From: Heterodera schachtii
Lineage: Eukaryota > Nematoda > Chromadorea > Rhabditida > Heteroderidae
Direction of reading: 5' to 3'
Assembly (NCBI GenBank): GCA_023374025.1
Contig: SIJG01000003.1
Span: 1,017,897-1,081,896, forward strand
Length of the DNA: 64,000 bases
Positions 25,101 through 36,872 of the stretch are shown in pieces. The number at the start of each line of letters is the position of its first letter. Position 1 is the first letter of the stretch. The translations under genes were made by a program, and so were the position numbers. Below the pieces are notes generated by a model. It worked only from the letters and a program-made list of their open reading frames with translations. It had not been told where the DNA came from and made no database searches.

Positions 25101-28100
25101 TATTTTTTTGTTGTCATTTTTTTCTTTTATTTAAATATTTTTGTGTCTTTAAATATTGCATTTTGCTCCTATTGTGTTTTAGGCTTTTCGAATGCAATTC
25201 CTGCTGAAATAGCACAAAAATTAAGCCAATACCAACCACATGGCCGAACAGTCAAAGGCAATAAGCATCCATCTGAGGAAATGGTGAAAAAAACATAAGT
25301 TTTGCTATTAAATTCAGTTATGCATTATTTAATGTCCCCACTTGTTTGGGTTCGTGTTGAACGACATCGCATGTTCAATGCCTTCCATTAAATAGCTAAA
25401 TTAATTAATGTATTAATTGCAGTGCCGTCCACCACCGTATCCATTTGGGGGAAATGGGGCCAGAAATTAGGACAGAAAATTTTTTTCATTAAAGATATGA
25501 CTAATAATAAAGTAGGGTAATAAATATGTTCTGGTAGGCGACTTCGAGAGAAAATCGGTATTTTTTGCATAATTTGAACAGATTTTCACCAAAAATTGCC
25601 ATTTTTAGGTTTTTGGATCAATTTTTGAAAGCCTCAAGTTATTTTTGAGGCATGGAGTCGGTCCAACATGACAGCAAATGTATTTTTAATAAAAAAAAAA
25701 TCTTTTTGGAAAGAACATCGTCGGAAGATTTGCAGAAATTTTAATACGAATTCGTTTTGAGAGTAATTAGTTTTCGTTGCCCCACTGCAAATGCACCAAA
25801 CAAAACTAAAAAACTACCGGAATTCGGGGCATATCATCGCAGAACCAGCTTAAAATAAAATTTTTGAAAATTATATTCCCCGCTACCATATGCCCCCACC
25901 ACCTACCGTATGCAGCGTCAACATGGAGCCAAATGTTGTTTTTTGTGGCGACAGGTCCAATTTCCGAGAGCACATCAAAAGAGCAGCAGGAAGTCGTGCC
26001 AAGTGTTATTGAGACGAAGAATGGGATTAAACCTTTTTTGCGATCTTTCTAAAGAGCAGAAATTGACGTCGACAAATGTTTTAACGTTAATTGCCTCATT
26101 AGGAATTATAAAATATTATAATTTATTTATCACACAATTTTAATTCTTATTAGAGAGCGTATTTTTGAGATGCAATTATTCAAATAAAAGGTCATCAAAA
26201 TGAAAAAAAAAATTGAAAAGGGGTAATAAAAATTAGCAATTTTCCTCAAAAATATAAAAAAATGAAAGCTTTTCTAAGATTCATATAAAATATATGGATA
26301 AATTTATATAAATTCATAGAAAATAAATTAATTTTTAATTGGGCTTTTTCTTTGATAATCTTCGGAAATATTTGTTTGATGAATTGAAGTTTGGTAGGAG
26401 AATTTTGTTTTTCGGCTTGTCGCTCAAGCGACGACGGCCAAATTGAAACACCAAAATGGCGGCGCTTAAATGGCAACACCAAAAACCCATATGAACTCAA
26501 GTGAAAGCCTTAAACATTTCCCGAATTAACATCCAACTCACATCCATTGCCTTTTGCAAAGTTTCGCCCCTCAAGCGAAAGAACGAGTCGGTTTCCAAAA
26601 CGCACAGTCTGACCATCGAAAGCAGTGCAGCCTTTTCCACCGATGAATGGGCCTTAATGGAAAAACAAAAAAATATTTCATAAGCTAATCCGCTTTTGAG
26701 GTTTTTTTTTGGCCAAATTTTGAAAAATCCAATACACGTAAAAGCCTGTCCCCCACACCGTTTCCCGTGATATTTTTAGTGCAAAATAAAAAAATATAAT
26801 GCGGCAGAAAAAGTATTTTTATATGATTTTAGGAAATCATTAAAATAACAGCAGGCATTTTTGTCAGTTTTTCATGTTTTTTAAATTAAAGACAGACGGG
26901 TTTATTTTATTTTTAACAGGAAAAAAATTATTTTTAATATTTTCTCGGTTTTTGAAAAAATCACTCATTGGTACCGGTTGAAAATCCAAGTCCCGGTCCT
27001 GATCATGCCTTTTCTAGTTCGGGTCCATGTTTTTCCCAAAAATGTCGGGTACCGTACTAATCTAAAAAAATACATTTGTCGAAGTGGTCGGACCAAATAG
27101 ATTTTCAGGGCGGGGGGGGGGGGAAAGCGTGATAATTAGTGCACCCCTTGGACAACACCTCTTTAGGACAGTAAGCAACCAGTTTGTCCAGCAGCACTCC
27201 GTCTGTTTCATTTGAATTTTGCTTGAGCTGCTTTATTTTGTCAGAGCGTGCCGCCAACATTGCGTCCAAAATGGCCTCGGACGCTGAGGTCTGTGGGTAA
27301 ATAATTAATTATTGCCAGATTTTAATAATTTTGGCATTAGAGAAACGGGAACAAAAAACACCTGAATCACACCGCCACCGATGGAATTTTCGGAAAACGG
27401 CAAAAAGAAGGCGGGAAGTCCAAGCATTTTGCCAAACCAATGGAGCATATGGGTTTCCAATTCAGTCAGCGCCGGGCAAGCAGCCTTAAAAGGGGCACAG
27501 AAAATTGGACAAAATCGCAAAATTTTTAATTTAAAATTTTTTCATTTTTTTGCCTCCCAAATGCAAGGCGAATAGTAATTTTCTTAAATATATTTTTATC
27601 CATCAAAAATTTTCTGCTAGAAATATTTTCGCTGTGTCGACTTAAATTTTTTTAACGAATTAGCCACTTAATTAAGCATGTTTATTTTGATAGATGCATT
27701 ACAATTTTTTATGTATCAATGTCATACTTATGTAATTTTTTGTATCATTTCAAGGCTCAGTCTGTTGAAGATTTTTAAGCACAGCTTGGGTTTTTAAGTA
27801 TGAAAATCACAAGGTATTTATTTATTTTTAATTTTTCAATTTAAAAAAAAAATTAAAATTATAGACCCAAAATTCCTGGTACCCAAACTTCATGTTGCCG
27901 TATGGCATAAGGCAAAAATTGAAACCCTCCAAACTCCGACCGATTTGGCCAACTCCGACACCCACCGACCTTTTGAGCCCGTTAAAGCCAATCCCGATTA
28001 GCCAATCCATACGCCTAAATTCCATACTAAATCTTACCCATGAAAAGCCCATGCATCCGATGGCGTCAGAGAGCATGTCAGCCATAATTGATGGGAAGGA

Positions 28101-29319
28101 ATTGCCTGCTGGGAAATAAGCGTGGAAGCGGGGATGCTGCCAATGCGTCACCTTAAAGGAAGTAAAGCATCAATTAATTAGCGCAATGTTTTTTCATAAA
28201 AAATGAATTTTTTTCAAATATTAGATTTTTTTAATAAAGACCAAAAATAATTCTTTTAATTTGAAAAGAAGCAGCCATTTTATTTGTTATTTTTCAAAAA
28301 CTTTATTTTTTGGGTTTTCCCAAAATTTTCATATATTTCGAAAAAAAATTTGTTCTACGAAATTACAATCTCTCAACAATTGTAGCGGTCTCGTGATTAT
28401 GAATTTTTCTTACTCCGGGCATGATGTACGATTCGGTGTCTTGCAGAATTTGGTCAAAATTCTCCGGTTGAATTGGCGCATCCATGGGAAGCAAGTTGCG
28501 CAAATAGCCCGGTTTGATGTCGGGGAAAACCTGTTAAATAAATTTAAATTGGTAAAACGTATCAATTAACTGCGGATTAAAGCACTGCAACCCAAAATGC
28601 TTCTAACCCTTCGCTTTTCAATGGTCTCCAAATAATCCGCAACATAATCGACCATTTTGCGCCCGTAATGCCGAAATTCGGTTGAGTTCATTCCGTTCTT
28701 AAGTTAATTAAATTATTAATTGATATGGTTAAAGGAGAAATTTTGAAGAATCGAAGCTAAATTAATGCTAAATTTTGCTGGATTTATTTCCACTAACCAA
28801 TTACATAAATACTTAAAATTTTATAGAGTAGGCACACCAGAGATGGCATTCGAGGCCCAAAATTTTTTCGGAAATCGGAATTCCGACCCAAAAATGTCGG
28901 AGACCGGAAGTCGAAATCCCTTTGCCAGCCCTGATTGACACCATCAATTTGTGTTCTATTTAAATATTTCTGGGCTTTCATTTCATTTTTTGTAAAAGAT
29001 TGATCGAATCAATTGTTTTCCATCTCTAATTAATGAATTTTTCAATAACTAAAAATTATTTTCAAAATTGTTAAAATTTATATTTTAAAAATCCCAATAT
29101 TTTACACGAATAATTTTACGCCTCACTTACGTGGTTTTTTCTTTCCATGACTGCCGTTTGCGGATACGCATCTCCCGCGTTCACCTTCCCATTGGCATTG
29201 ATGGACTTCAGCTCGGTAGGCTGCCAGATCAGCTGGTGATGTGTTGAGTACAAATGGCCACCGTACGGGTCCCGCCACTGCGACGCTTCTGCTCTCAAAT
29301 CCAACTGCAGGCCGCGCAT
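22166..29319 (-). CDS. Group II PLP decarboxylase: tyrosine/aromatic-L-amino-acid decarboxylase (548 aa)
   Basis: Fifteen exons, every join in phase: 29131-29319, 28608-28697, 28414-28530, 28038-28151, 27362-27484, 27159-27290, 26542-26652, 25907-26048, 25818-25848, 25342-25395, 25237-25272, 24488-24650, 23738-23863, 22801-22980, 22166-22204. Landmarks: [62 protein letters not shown] (His about 257 stacks on PLP); WLHVDAAY (Asp about 336); SFNTNPNKW (PLP lysine about 368, codon split by an intron); [19 protein letters not shown]. It makes a biogenic amine (tyramine, dopamine or serotonin) in the cytosol of neurons or related cells. [15 protein letters not shown] and [15 protein letters not shown] are closest in feel to tyrosine decarboxylases (tdc-1-like), but bas-1-like cannot be excluded. 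About 60 residues before the domain have no obvious homology. Introns carry several small transposons and a tRNA-like sequence. Confidence 0.93.
22714..22750. repeat. Perfect 13-bp hairpin in decarboxylase intron
   Basis: GACGTTAGTCAAA and its reverse complement are separated by 8 bases. It lies in the last intron just past exon 22801-22980. It also falls in the alternative read-through frame that would end the protein at 22717. Confidence 0.6.
22985..23125. mobile_element. GC-rich transposon remnant in decarboxylase intron
   Basis: Palindromic GCGGGAT/ATCCCGC words (GGGCACGGGATTTTGCGGGA ... TTAATCCCGCGGGATCC) resemble the element at 30911-31024 (GCGCGGGATTTTGCAGGATT). The ends are not clear. 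Located directly upstream of exon 22801-22980. Confidence 0.4.
24102..24218. mobile_element. MITE with CCGTATTTACTCG inverted repeats and TA duplication
   Basis: 117-bp element: CCGTATTTACTCGATTATA at the left and its near-exact reverse complement at the right, flanked on both sides by TA. The interior holds a G/C palindrome (CCCCCCTCAGAAGGGGGG). TA target duplication suggests a Tc1/mariner-related non-autonomous element. It lies in a decarboxylase intron. Confidence 0.75.
24304..24373 (+). pseudogene. tRNA-like sequence (probable tRNA pseudogene or tRNA-derived SINE)
   Basis: Has a good A-box region (TATCTCAGTCGGTTAGAGC) and B-box (GGTTCGAGTCCC). The seven-base acceptor arms CGTCCGT/GCGGGCG pair with two G-U wobbles. 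The T-stem has one mismatch (CTCGG/CCCAG) and the stretch between D and T arms (ATTCCACGGTATGGTAAGG) does not form a clean five-pair anticodon stem, so no anticodon can be assigned. It is in an intron of, and antisense to, the decarboxylase, and could still bind TFIIIC. Confidence 0.45.
26969..27055. mobile_element. Short inverted-repeat element in decarboxylase intron
   Basis: GGTACCGG near 26970 and GGGTACCG near 27048 face each other around a GC-richer core (CAAGTCCCGGTCCTGATC). Ends and target duplication are unclear. A run of 12 G (27112-27123) follows in the same intron. Confidence 0.35.
28838..28933. mobile_element. hAT-like MITE remnant in decarboxylase intron 1
   Basis: Left end CAGAGATGGCATTCGAGGCC, right end TTTGCCAGCCCTG; both start CAGRG as hAT termini do (YARNG rule). 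The interior repeats TCGGAATTCCGA-type words, like the larger element at 62467-62843. The putative 8-bp duplications agree at only 5 of 8 positions, so it is old. Confidence 0.5.
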
Positions 29320-29334
29320 CTCTTGCACACGGCC

Positions 29335-29336
29335 CT
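29335..29336 (-). promoter_or_regulatory. Possible spliced-leader acceptor of the decarboxylase
   Basis: On the minus strand TTTGTTAG ends at 29335, only 15 bases before the ATG at 29319. No upstream exon was found that joins in phase. A trans-splice acceptor just before the start codon is common in nematodes and would explain this. Alternative: an upstream coding exon I did not recognise, since the exon stays open back to the AG. Confidence 0.4.
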
Positions 29337-29703
29337 AACAAAGGAATTTACAAAAAATTACATAGCTAATTAGTTAATTATGATTTTAGCTAGGCTTTTT
29401 TATGGATTAATAAAACAAGGGTTGGATTAGAAAGAATTAATCTTGGTTTCATGACTTTGAATTAAGGGCTTTTTTTATTTAGTGTTCTGCAATCATTGGG
29501 ACAGGAATTGAACTCTTGTTTTTTGAGTGGCCAGTCAAAAATAAAATTTTTCTGACAGATTTTTTATTTGTAAACTTGCCAAAAAATAATAATTTAAATA
29601 ACAAAGATTAATCAAAAAATTTTTAAGACTTATTTCTGTAACTTTTGGAATTATATATTTTTATTGCCTAAAATAGTAAAATAGTCGATTTTGATTTATA
29701 ACT

Positions 29704-29893
29704 AGAGTGCCACGGGACCGGGACCTGGAAGCGGACAACTGAGTACAACTGAGTACCAAGGTCCCGGTTTTGACCGGGACCGGAACCAGTCCCGGGTTTT
29801 TTCCCGGTTTTCCCAGCCAAAAATTCCCGGTTTTTCAAACCGAAAAGGTCCCGGTCCCGGGTTTGCCCAAAATTCCCGGTCCCGTGGCACTCT
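29704..29893. mobile_element. 190-bp MITE with 20-bp inverted repeats and 10-bp target duplication
   Basis: AGAGTGCCACGGGACCGGGA at 29704 is exactly repeated in reverse complement at the right end (29874-29893). ATTTATAACT directly precedes (29694-29703) and directly follows (29894-29903) the element. The interior is built from CCCGGT/ACCGGG words. A 10-bp duplication fits Mutator-type elements. It is between the decarboxylase and the secreted cysteine-rich gene. Confidence 0.85.
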
Positions 29894-30107
29894 ATTTATA
29901 ACTCAATTTTTCGTTTAATAAATTTTAGCATTTTATATTAAAATAATTCAAAACTTGCTGTAATACATTAATATAAAATGATTACGGTAGATTTAACAAA
30001 ATGCAACCTTTTCAAATTCAAGCTGAGGAAGTTTGAAGCTCTTTTTTCCACAGCTGTTAAAATTTGAATTACTTATAATATGAGTCATATTAAAATAAAT
30101 ATATATT

Positions 30108-32205
30108 TTAAACGCACTCTCCGCTTATGGTGACCGTAATGCCATAGAACGTGTTGTCTATGTCCGCGGTGCCGAACAAACTGCTGCAAAAACGGTGTTG
30201 GAATTCCACGGGAAATGTAAAGGGCGATTCCAGGGCAGTGATTTGAATACTAAAATATTTAAAATGCAATTAACATAATTAATTTTACTGATTGGTTGAC
30301 CTGATCAGTGAGTAATTATTGATCAATGCATAGAGTCATAATTAAATCTTCAGAGTTATGAATTGCAAAAATTTTTTTTCATATTTATCTCTTTTTTTGA
30401 GAAAAAGCAATTTTTTGGTTATCATTTATGTCAAAAATGTTTATTTTTCCGTATGCGAACATTGTTGTTTCAATTATGTTTAGGAATAAAGTTTTTGGCA
30501 ATATGTCAAAAACCAAAAAGTTGCTTATGTGCTTAACAAAACGAAGAAGCCTTCTTATTTGTCAATTAGCAAATAATAAATCAATTATTATAACTGTTTC
30601 CTCTGATTGCTCACCTGCTCTCAAATACCGTCTTCTTTTCGGCATCGCAATTACCGTAGAAAAACGAGCTACCGGTACGTTCATATGCAATTTGCACATT
30701 TGCTGTACAATTTTGAGCAGTTTCTATTTTGATGCATCCGTCCAAAAGTACGAGAGTTCCTACAAAGAAAAAGGTTTTTTGGCAAGATAGGAAGGGACTT
30801 CTGGATTTTAATTACTGTTTTTCAGTAATTGGATTTGCTTTTTTGAACAAATGAAATCAAAGTCCACAATTTGGGAGTTCGTTCGTCCTTTTTTGAATTG
30901 TCATCATTTATAGAGACCGGCGCGGGATTTTGCAGGATTAATCCCGGGGGTCTTGTCTCGCAAAAATTTTAGAGTTCCAATTTTTTGCAGCGAAATGCGC
31001 AAATTTGGAATTTTCCTGTCTCTAATAATTTGTTTTTCTTTTACAATGTGCCAATTTTAAAAAAATTCGTTCAGGAATTCTGCATTTTAAAAAAAGGTCT
31101 AAAATTTGTCAACTATTTTTAATAAAATTTTGCCGCCTTTTGGGTTTTAACAAAAATAAAAAAATAAAAAATCAAGAAGGTTATCACTGGCTTTAATGTT
31201 CATTAATATTTTACGCTTTGATTCGTCCCCATTTGGCTCTTTTTCGGGTTCATTGTCGTAAAAATGAACCTGCAAATTTTAACAAATTAAATTTTTTCCA
31301 AAATTTTCTTCACCATGGCACAGTGTTTTGCCTGGTCATAGTACCGATTTCCGCATTTTGGCATCTAAAGTATTTAAATGTGAAATGACAAGCAATAATT
31401 TTTTGGTTTCTTCACCAATGCCATTTTATACAAATCCTGCAGACAGTTTAGGCCGTCAAATGTTCCAATTATTTTCGAGAATCCATCATTCGGTGCTTGA
31501 CCTTTGTACTTAAATTCAGAGCATTGATATATCTGGGATGGTTTTATCCTTAATAATACTGGAACCGAAATTAAAAAAAATTTCTATCTTACATATTTCT
31601 ACAAAAGGAGTCAAATTTCTATTTTCGGGATATTCATAAAAAATATAAATCAGAATTCAGTCCTTTCCCCTGATATATAGTAATATTGATAAAGTCTTAT
31701 TCAGTATGCTCAACACCGTACCACGCATGCACAGTAATCCTCGTCTTGAATTTTGCCATTGCTCGCCTTTGTCCCTCTGTAGCAGGAAAAACAGCCATTT
31801 TCCGACTCTTTGACCTCGCTGCTCAGCTTGTTGTCCTTAAACAGTGTTGAGCTAAGCCATGGCGGGCGCAAATGCTTTGGGATGAAGCCTTTCTGTTTGA
31901 CCACAGATGAGAGAAGGCATTGGGCATGGAACGGAGTGCCATCGATGGGACGGCAAATGTCTTCGGCATTAAATGCTGTGAATTAAAATTATTTTTCAAT
32001 TTTAATTCATTCTTTATCTTATCCATTTTTCAAGAAAAGTCTGTCCATAAGATCCGAAACTTGAGACCATTTTAATCAAGTGGGTCAGAAAAGGTTTAAA
32101 AAATTAAATCTTAATTAAGGTTTTGAAGTGGAATTTACCGTTATTTTGGGCAGCCAACAGGTGAACATAGTACAACAGTGCACAGAATGCCCAGACTGTA
32201 CCCAT
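30108..32205 (-). CDS. Secreted cysteine-rich orphan protein (277 aa, 14 mature cysteines)
   Basis: Seven exons, all in phase: 32139-32205, 31722-31975, 31416-31508, 31314-31364, 31188-31269, 30615-30759, 30108-30249 (stop TAA). It starts MGTVWAFCALLYYVHLLAAQ, a clear signal peptide; no other membrane segment. Mature cysteines in order: DIC, AQC, GCFSC, DYCAC, LNC, PKC, KHC, DGC, QNC, GNC, RFC, GEC: fourteen, an even number that would allow seven disulfides. QNCTA is a possible N-glycosylation site. No known domain recognised. It is probably extracellular. If exon 31722-31975 is read through its donor, a 110-aa short form ends at 31710 (VVRC stop), so alternative processing is possible. It lies head-to-tail upstream of the decarboxylase, about 790 bp away, with no sign of an operon. 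Confidence 0.65.
30911..31024. mobile_element. hAT-like MITE in intron of the cysteine-rich gene
   Basis: TAGAGACCGG at 30911 and its near reverse complement CTGTCTCTA ending at 31024. The same terminal sequence (TAGAGACCGG) bounds the 607-bp element at 44206-44812. The flanking 8 bp agree at 6 of 8 positions. It is between exons 31188-31269 and 30615-30759. Confidence 0.6.
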
Positions 32206-33096
32206 TTATAATGCTAAAATTAATTGTGTTAAATCATTTTAAATATATAACGGAAAAATTAACGGGCGAATTTATTATTTTTCCAGAAAAATAAAAATGG
32301 TTAGAATTCTAATGACCCATTGCCACTGATCACAATAAAATGACTCTGGAATTCTCAGTTGGTGGAATTTTTTGATGAATATGAATCATTTGTCTGTTTT
32401 GCCCATCCATTTTTTTTGATTTATAAAATCACCCTTCCATTTCCCCATCCAATTACCGCTGATTTTATCGCTCATATCGTTAAAGACAAATTCCTGCTTT
32501 TCCAATGATAAATCGGATTGATACTAGATGATTCATACTGTCCATTTTTTGCATCAAATTAATGAACAAAAATTTCATCACTTTTTCAGTCATTGCTCGT
32601 TGAAAATAATAACAATAATAAAAAAAGTGTACGATTAGGTTTTAGCAAATTATAATAAAAAGATTTGGCAAAAATTAAAAAATAAATATGTGGGATTTAA
32701 AAAATTCTGCTTTTTGCTTTGATCACACGATCGTCGTGGACAGAAATATTCCGAGGCAAGGTACCACGAAAACCAAAATTTTTTCCCATTTCTCTTTTTT
32801 GCGAGTGTTTAAAGTTTGAAATAAGGTTTTATAGTAACTAATTGTAAGCGTAATTAATTTGCTTAATAACTTCTTTACAAGGGCGTAGCCAGACCCTTGG
32901 CTTCGGGGGGGGGGGGGCTAAAGTCAAAAATTCGATTTTTAGGGGTGCGTTTTTCTTTTTTAAGTCAATTTTTAGGGGTGTATTTTTTGTTTTTTGAAAC
33001 CCCGAATTAAGGGGTGTTTTACAAATTTTTCGCCAGAAAATTAATATTTTTTGCCATTTTGGCCTCCATTTTTCAAAAATATGGTAAAATGGGGGT

Positions 33097-33122
33097 CCGG
33101 CGGTGCCGATAGGCGCCGCCGG
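33097..33122. repeat. Dispersed 26-bp palindrome, perfect copy
   Basis: Imperfect palindrome centred on GGTGCCGATAGGCGCC with CCGGC/GCCGG ends. The exact reverse complement is at 44493-44518. Degenerate copies: 6629-6651, 7941-7966 and their duplicates, 18738-18762, 46097-46122, 62695-62720. Confidence 0.8.
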
Positions 33123-33949
33123 GAAAATTTTTTGAGTATTTTAATGCAATTTTGTTAAGAAAATTGCTTAAAATTTTAAAAAAATTTACTAAAAATTTTT
33201 TACTTTTTGGGTTTCGGGGGGGGGGGGGGGGATAATCAGAAAACTTGTCCGCTTTGTCCTGCCCAAATATTGGGCATTTAAAATGGACAAGGTTTTAATT
33301 CAATGTAATTAAATTTTTTGTCAAAAATATTTAAAGCGTCTGTTGCTGGATCATACTTTACGTTATATAAGTAGAGAACTATTTTTTTCTATTATAGTCA
33401 CCCTGAATGAAGTCCAACAGCAAAAACAAACACCAATTTCAAATGGAACGCCACAGAATTCGGAAAATGCAATAGCAAAGAATTTGTAATTTTAAAATAC
33501 CTTTAAAAAAACTTATTTCCATTTTTCATTAATACTATTTTGTTTTTCTAAATTTCAAACAAATTTTATTGGGGAATTCCACGTTTAGGCATGAAAAATC
33601 GTGAAATATGCAAAAAATTCATAAATTTATATCACTATCTTGCTTAAAATGGAATTTCCATTAATTTATCTATCACTTTTGTCACTAAAAAGCGAAAAAT
33701 ACACCCCTAAAGATGAACTTTTTGGAAATTTTTAAAAATTATGCCCCCAAAAATACGAAAAATTTGAGTTTTCGTCGTCATTTTGGCATTTTTAATAAAT
33801 ATTTTCGCCATTTTTTTGCGAACATTTCTTTTTTTTTAATGAGAATTTTTTCGCAATTTTGGCAAACTTGGATGTATTTTTGATACAACGAATTAAGTTT
33901 TAAATCCATTTTTTTGGTTGTTATTGTACTTTTTATGTTTATTTAAGCA

Positions 33950-34130
33950 AATATTAAATATACATTTTGGGATTTTTGAGGGTTTAAAACATATATTTTG
34001 GCATTTTTTAGTCCATATTTTGGTCCATATTTGGCCATTTTTGGGCTTTTTAGTCCATATTTCGGGCTTTTTTAATCCATATTTTATGTCCATATTTATC
34101 GTTTTTTAATCCATATAATTTACAACCCTA
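33950..34130. repeat. Degenerate TCCATATTTT tandem words ending in a hAT-like terminus
   Basis: About eight irregular copies of TTTAGTCCATATTTTGG at roughly 20-bp spacing. The array runs up to TTTACAACCCTA at about 34130, which reads as a hAT terminus (TAGGGTTGTAAA) in reverse complement. The matching left end was not located. Open frames across it are an artefact of the repeat. Confidence 0.5.
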
Positions 34131-36755
34131 CTCATTGTAAAAGTCTTACTTTAGTTTTTTGTTTATTCGCTTTTTAAATATCTTTTAATCCATTTTGAAC
34201 TGTTTAATTTATCTTCTTTAATAAAATTTTTCGAGAAAATATTTATGCTAAGACATCTTAAAGTGTCAAACTTCGGTTAAATGTTATCTTCGCTGCATCT
34301 TAGATTTATGTTCCACAAATGTTTATTTTTGAGAATTTTTGGGTTCAAATCACTTAGTCAGTTAGGTGGAATTTTTTTATTAACCTGAGAATGTTTCTGA
34401 TTTTAAAATTATTTATTAAAATATTGATTTTATTTTCTTTTTAGTTTTTTTTAATAAATTTTGTCATTTTACACTCCCGAAATTTAATTATTTTTAGAGC
34501 CTATTTTCAATTTTTAGATACCCTATTTTATGTATTTTAGAGCCTAAAAATATAAGCCCAGTCATAAATTAAAAATTGTTCCACCAATATTGTTAAAGCC
34601 TTTCTGAATATATAAAAATTTATCTTTTTGGGCTCAAAAATTTAAAGGTTTAAATGCATTTTAAATTATTAATTAAGAGAGCATAAATAATTTTTTAAAT
34701 TCCGAAAATTTTTATGCTTCGGAATATGGAATAGAATTTTTTGGACAAATAAATGAAAATAGGTCTTGCAATTCTCAAACCAAAAAAAGTTGTCATTTTC
34801 AAAAAAATTTTTTCAATTTTGATAACTTAAATAAACATACTTTAATCAAAAGCATTTTTTAATAATTAGACAATTAACCAAAAAATTCTTTGTGCAGGTT
34901 CAAAAACCGGAAAACTTGCCCGATTTGTCGTGCCCGAATATTTGACTTTTCAAAACTCTGCTCCGCAAATATTTTTTAAAATTCTTTTTAATGAATTTTT
35001 TTTCTATCTTAATTTATTTTTTGATGAATGATTATTTTGGCATTTAAAAAAATTTATTGTTAAGGCTTTACTTTTTTATGCAATTAAACTCTTTTGTAAT
35101 TTTTTAGAAAACTGAATGGTTATTTGTTTTCAAATAATTATATTCGTGATCTTAGTATATAATTTAGCTTTTACATTTTATTTAAAGAATATATCAATAT
35201 GCTTATCCACGTGGCCTGGTCCACCGCACTCAAACCATTTAGGGTTATGTTAAATTTGGCTTAGAAAAAATTCAGATTCATTATTTTAATTATTTAATCT
35301 TTTTAATGCGATGTGCTGGCCGTAAATTAAAATGTTATTGGTTGTTAAAAAGTTATCAAATTACATTAATTTAAGAAAATAAATTTATACTGCTACACAA
35401 AATGCATAAATATTACTCACGATAGATAATTCTTTAGTATATAATTAATTTACGTTTTAATCTCTTTAGTTTTTTACATTTGATATGAAAAATTTTATTT
35501 TAATACTGTAAAAATAAATATTATTTGCTTTTATTATTAGGAAATTATTAGTAATAGCTATTTTATTTTTGATTTAACAGTTAAAATTTAGATATGTCTT
35601 AAATTATTATTTTGAATGAATGTAAACCTTTTAACATTTATTTTATTTTTAGTTTTTTTGAATTTTTTATTTATATAAAAAATTTTCTGTAAAAAAGATA
35701 AATAGTTTATTCAGTTTTTGTTATTATAATTCCATTTATTAGATAATTACCCTGATTTTGATCATATACATCTTTATAGTTTTATTATATGTTAATTTTA
35801 GCTTCACCAAAAGATTTTTAAATGTTGCAAAATGCTCAACATTTGAAAATATGTATTATTTCTTAAAAATTCTGACTCTATCAGAATCATAAAGTTTGTA
35901 AGTATTTCATTTCTCAATGTTTTTCTTTGTTTATATTGAATGATTAAAATTTTGAATAATAAGACTTGGTTTATGCTTTAGAAAATATCGCGGCCAAGGA
36001 ATCTTTATGGAATTTTTTCAACTCGTTAGATATTCCATTTTTTATGTCCTGATTTATAAATTAGATTAATTTGTCATTTTGGTATTTTATCTCGTGCCTG
36101 GATTTGTATTTGTGTTATTTTATTGCCAAATTTAGGTTTTATGAGTTGAGTAAATTTCTTATTTCATTATTTATTATTGTTATAGCATTGAGAAATAATT
36201 GAGTTTTTATTCTCTTGTGCAGTAGTGGCTTTTGGCATGCGAAGCTTGCATTATTTATTTAGTATAATATTATTCTATATTTAATTATTTACTTAAAATA
36301 CATATACATATATTAAATGAATAAAATCATTAACTTTTGTAAGGTTAATATTTTAGTATATTTTTAAAATAATTTTTGTTGTTTTGGTGAAATTGCAATT
36401 ATGATGTTGTGTTTTGGGTTTCTGTCCGACTGCCTTTCTTTTATATTTTATAGTGAGTGAGTGAGTTATAAGCTCTTTCGAATATATTTTGAAAGCCATA
36501 TTTTATTCAAATTTTTATTTTGGTTAATTATTTATGAAATGTTTCAACTGTTATTCATACTAAATTTTAAATACAATGTGGAAATTTTTTGAATATTTTT
36601 TTGCTAAGTTTAAACTCATTCAGATATTTTAAATTAAGAAATGCATTTTAAATTTTCTTTTACTTAAAAATTTCTTATATTATTTATAATTTTTTGTAAA
36701 TTGGACATATAATATATATATTTTTTATGAGCAGTCAACTTTGCCGTATAACTTG

Positions 36756-36872
36756 TTATTTTTTTAATTTTTTAATTTTATTTTTGTGTGTCTTTTCTTT
36801 GATCAAATTCTCGGCTTTCCAAAAGACTCTAATCTTCATCGTTTTGCGCAGGTCAGCAGGTCTTTCCTCCAT
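36756..36872 (-). CDS. Possible short lysine-rich ORF or exon (38 aa)
   Basis: Minus-strand ATG at 36872 opens MEERPADLRKTMKIRVFWKA and a basic tail to TAA at 36756. Charged, ordered codons in a GC-richer patch suggest coding. The opposite strand also reads open as a hydrophobic leader (MSSQLCRITCYFF...) ending at a CAG|GTCAGC donor, so the strand is not settled. No family recognised. Confidence 0.25.
   Translation of the reverse strand: MEERPADLRKTMKIRVFWKAENLIKEKTHKNKIKKLKK

Larger units (their letters stand above)
32206..36755. other. Transposon-rich AT desert, no gene recognised
   Basis: Holds sequence typical of an inverted-repeat element starting about 32878 (CAAGGGCGTAGCCAG), runs of 13 G (32905-32917) and 16 G (33216-33231), a perfect copy of the dispersed palindrome (33097-33122), and a TCCATATTTT word array at 33950-34130. 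Near 35190-35390 is a block resembling one at about 39680-39960. The first 300 bases are the upstream region of the cysteine-rich gene. Confidence 0.5.

Noticed and set aside
13632..29319. Receptor and decarboxylase as one amine-signalling module
   Set aside because: They are on opposite strands, 7 kb apart, with unrelated genes between; nothing in the sequence ties them functionally.
33893..34109. Two opposing frames with W-T-K-K or L-V-H-I repeats
   Set aside because: Both come from the TCCATATTTT word array of a transposon.
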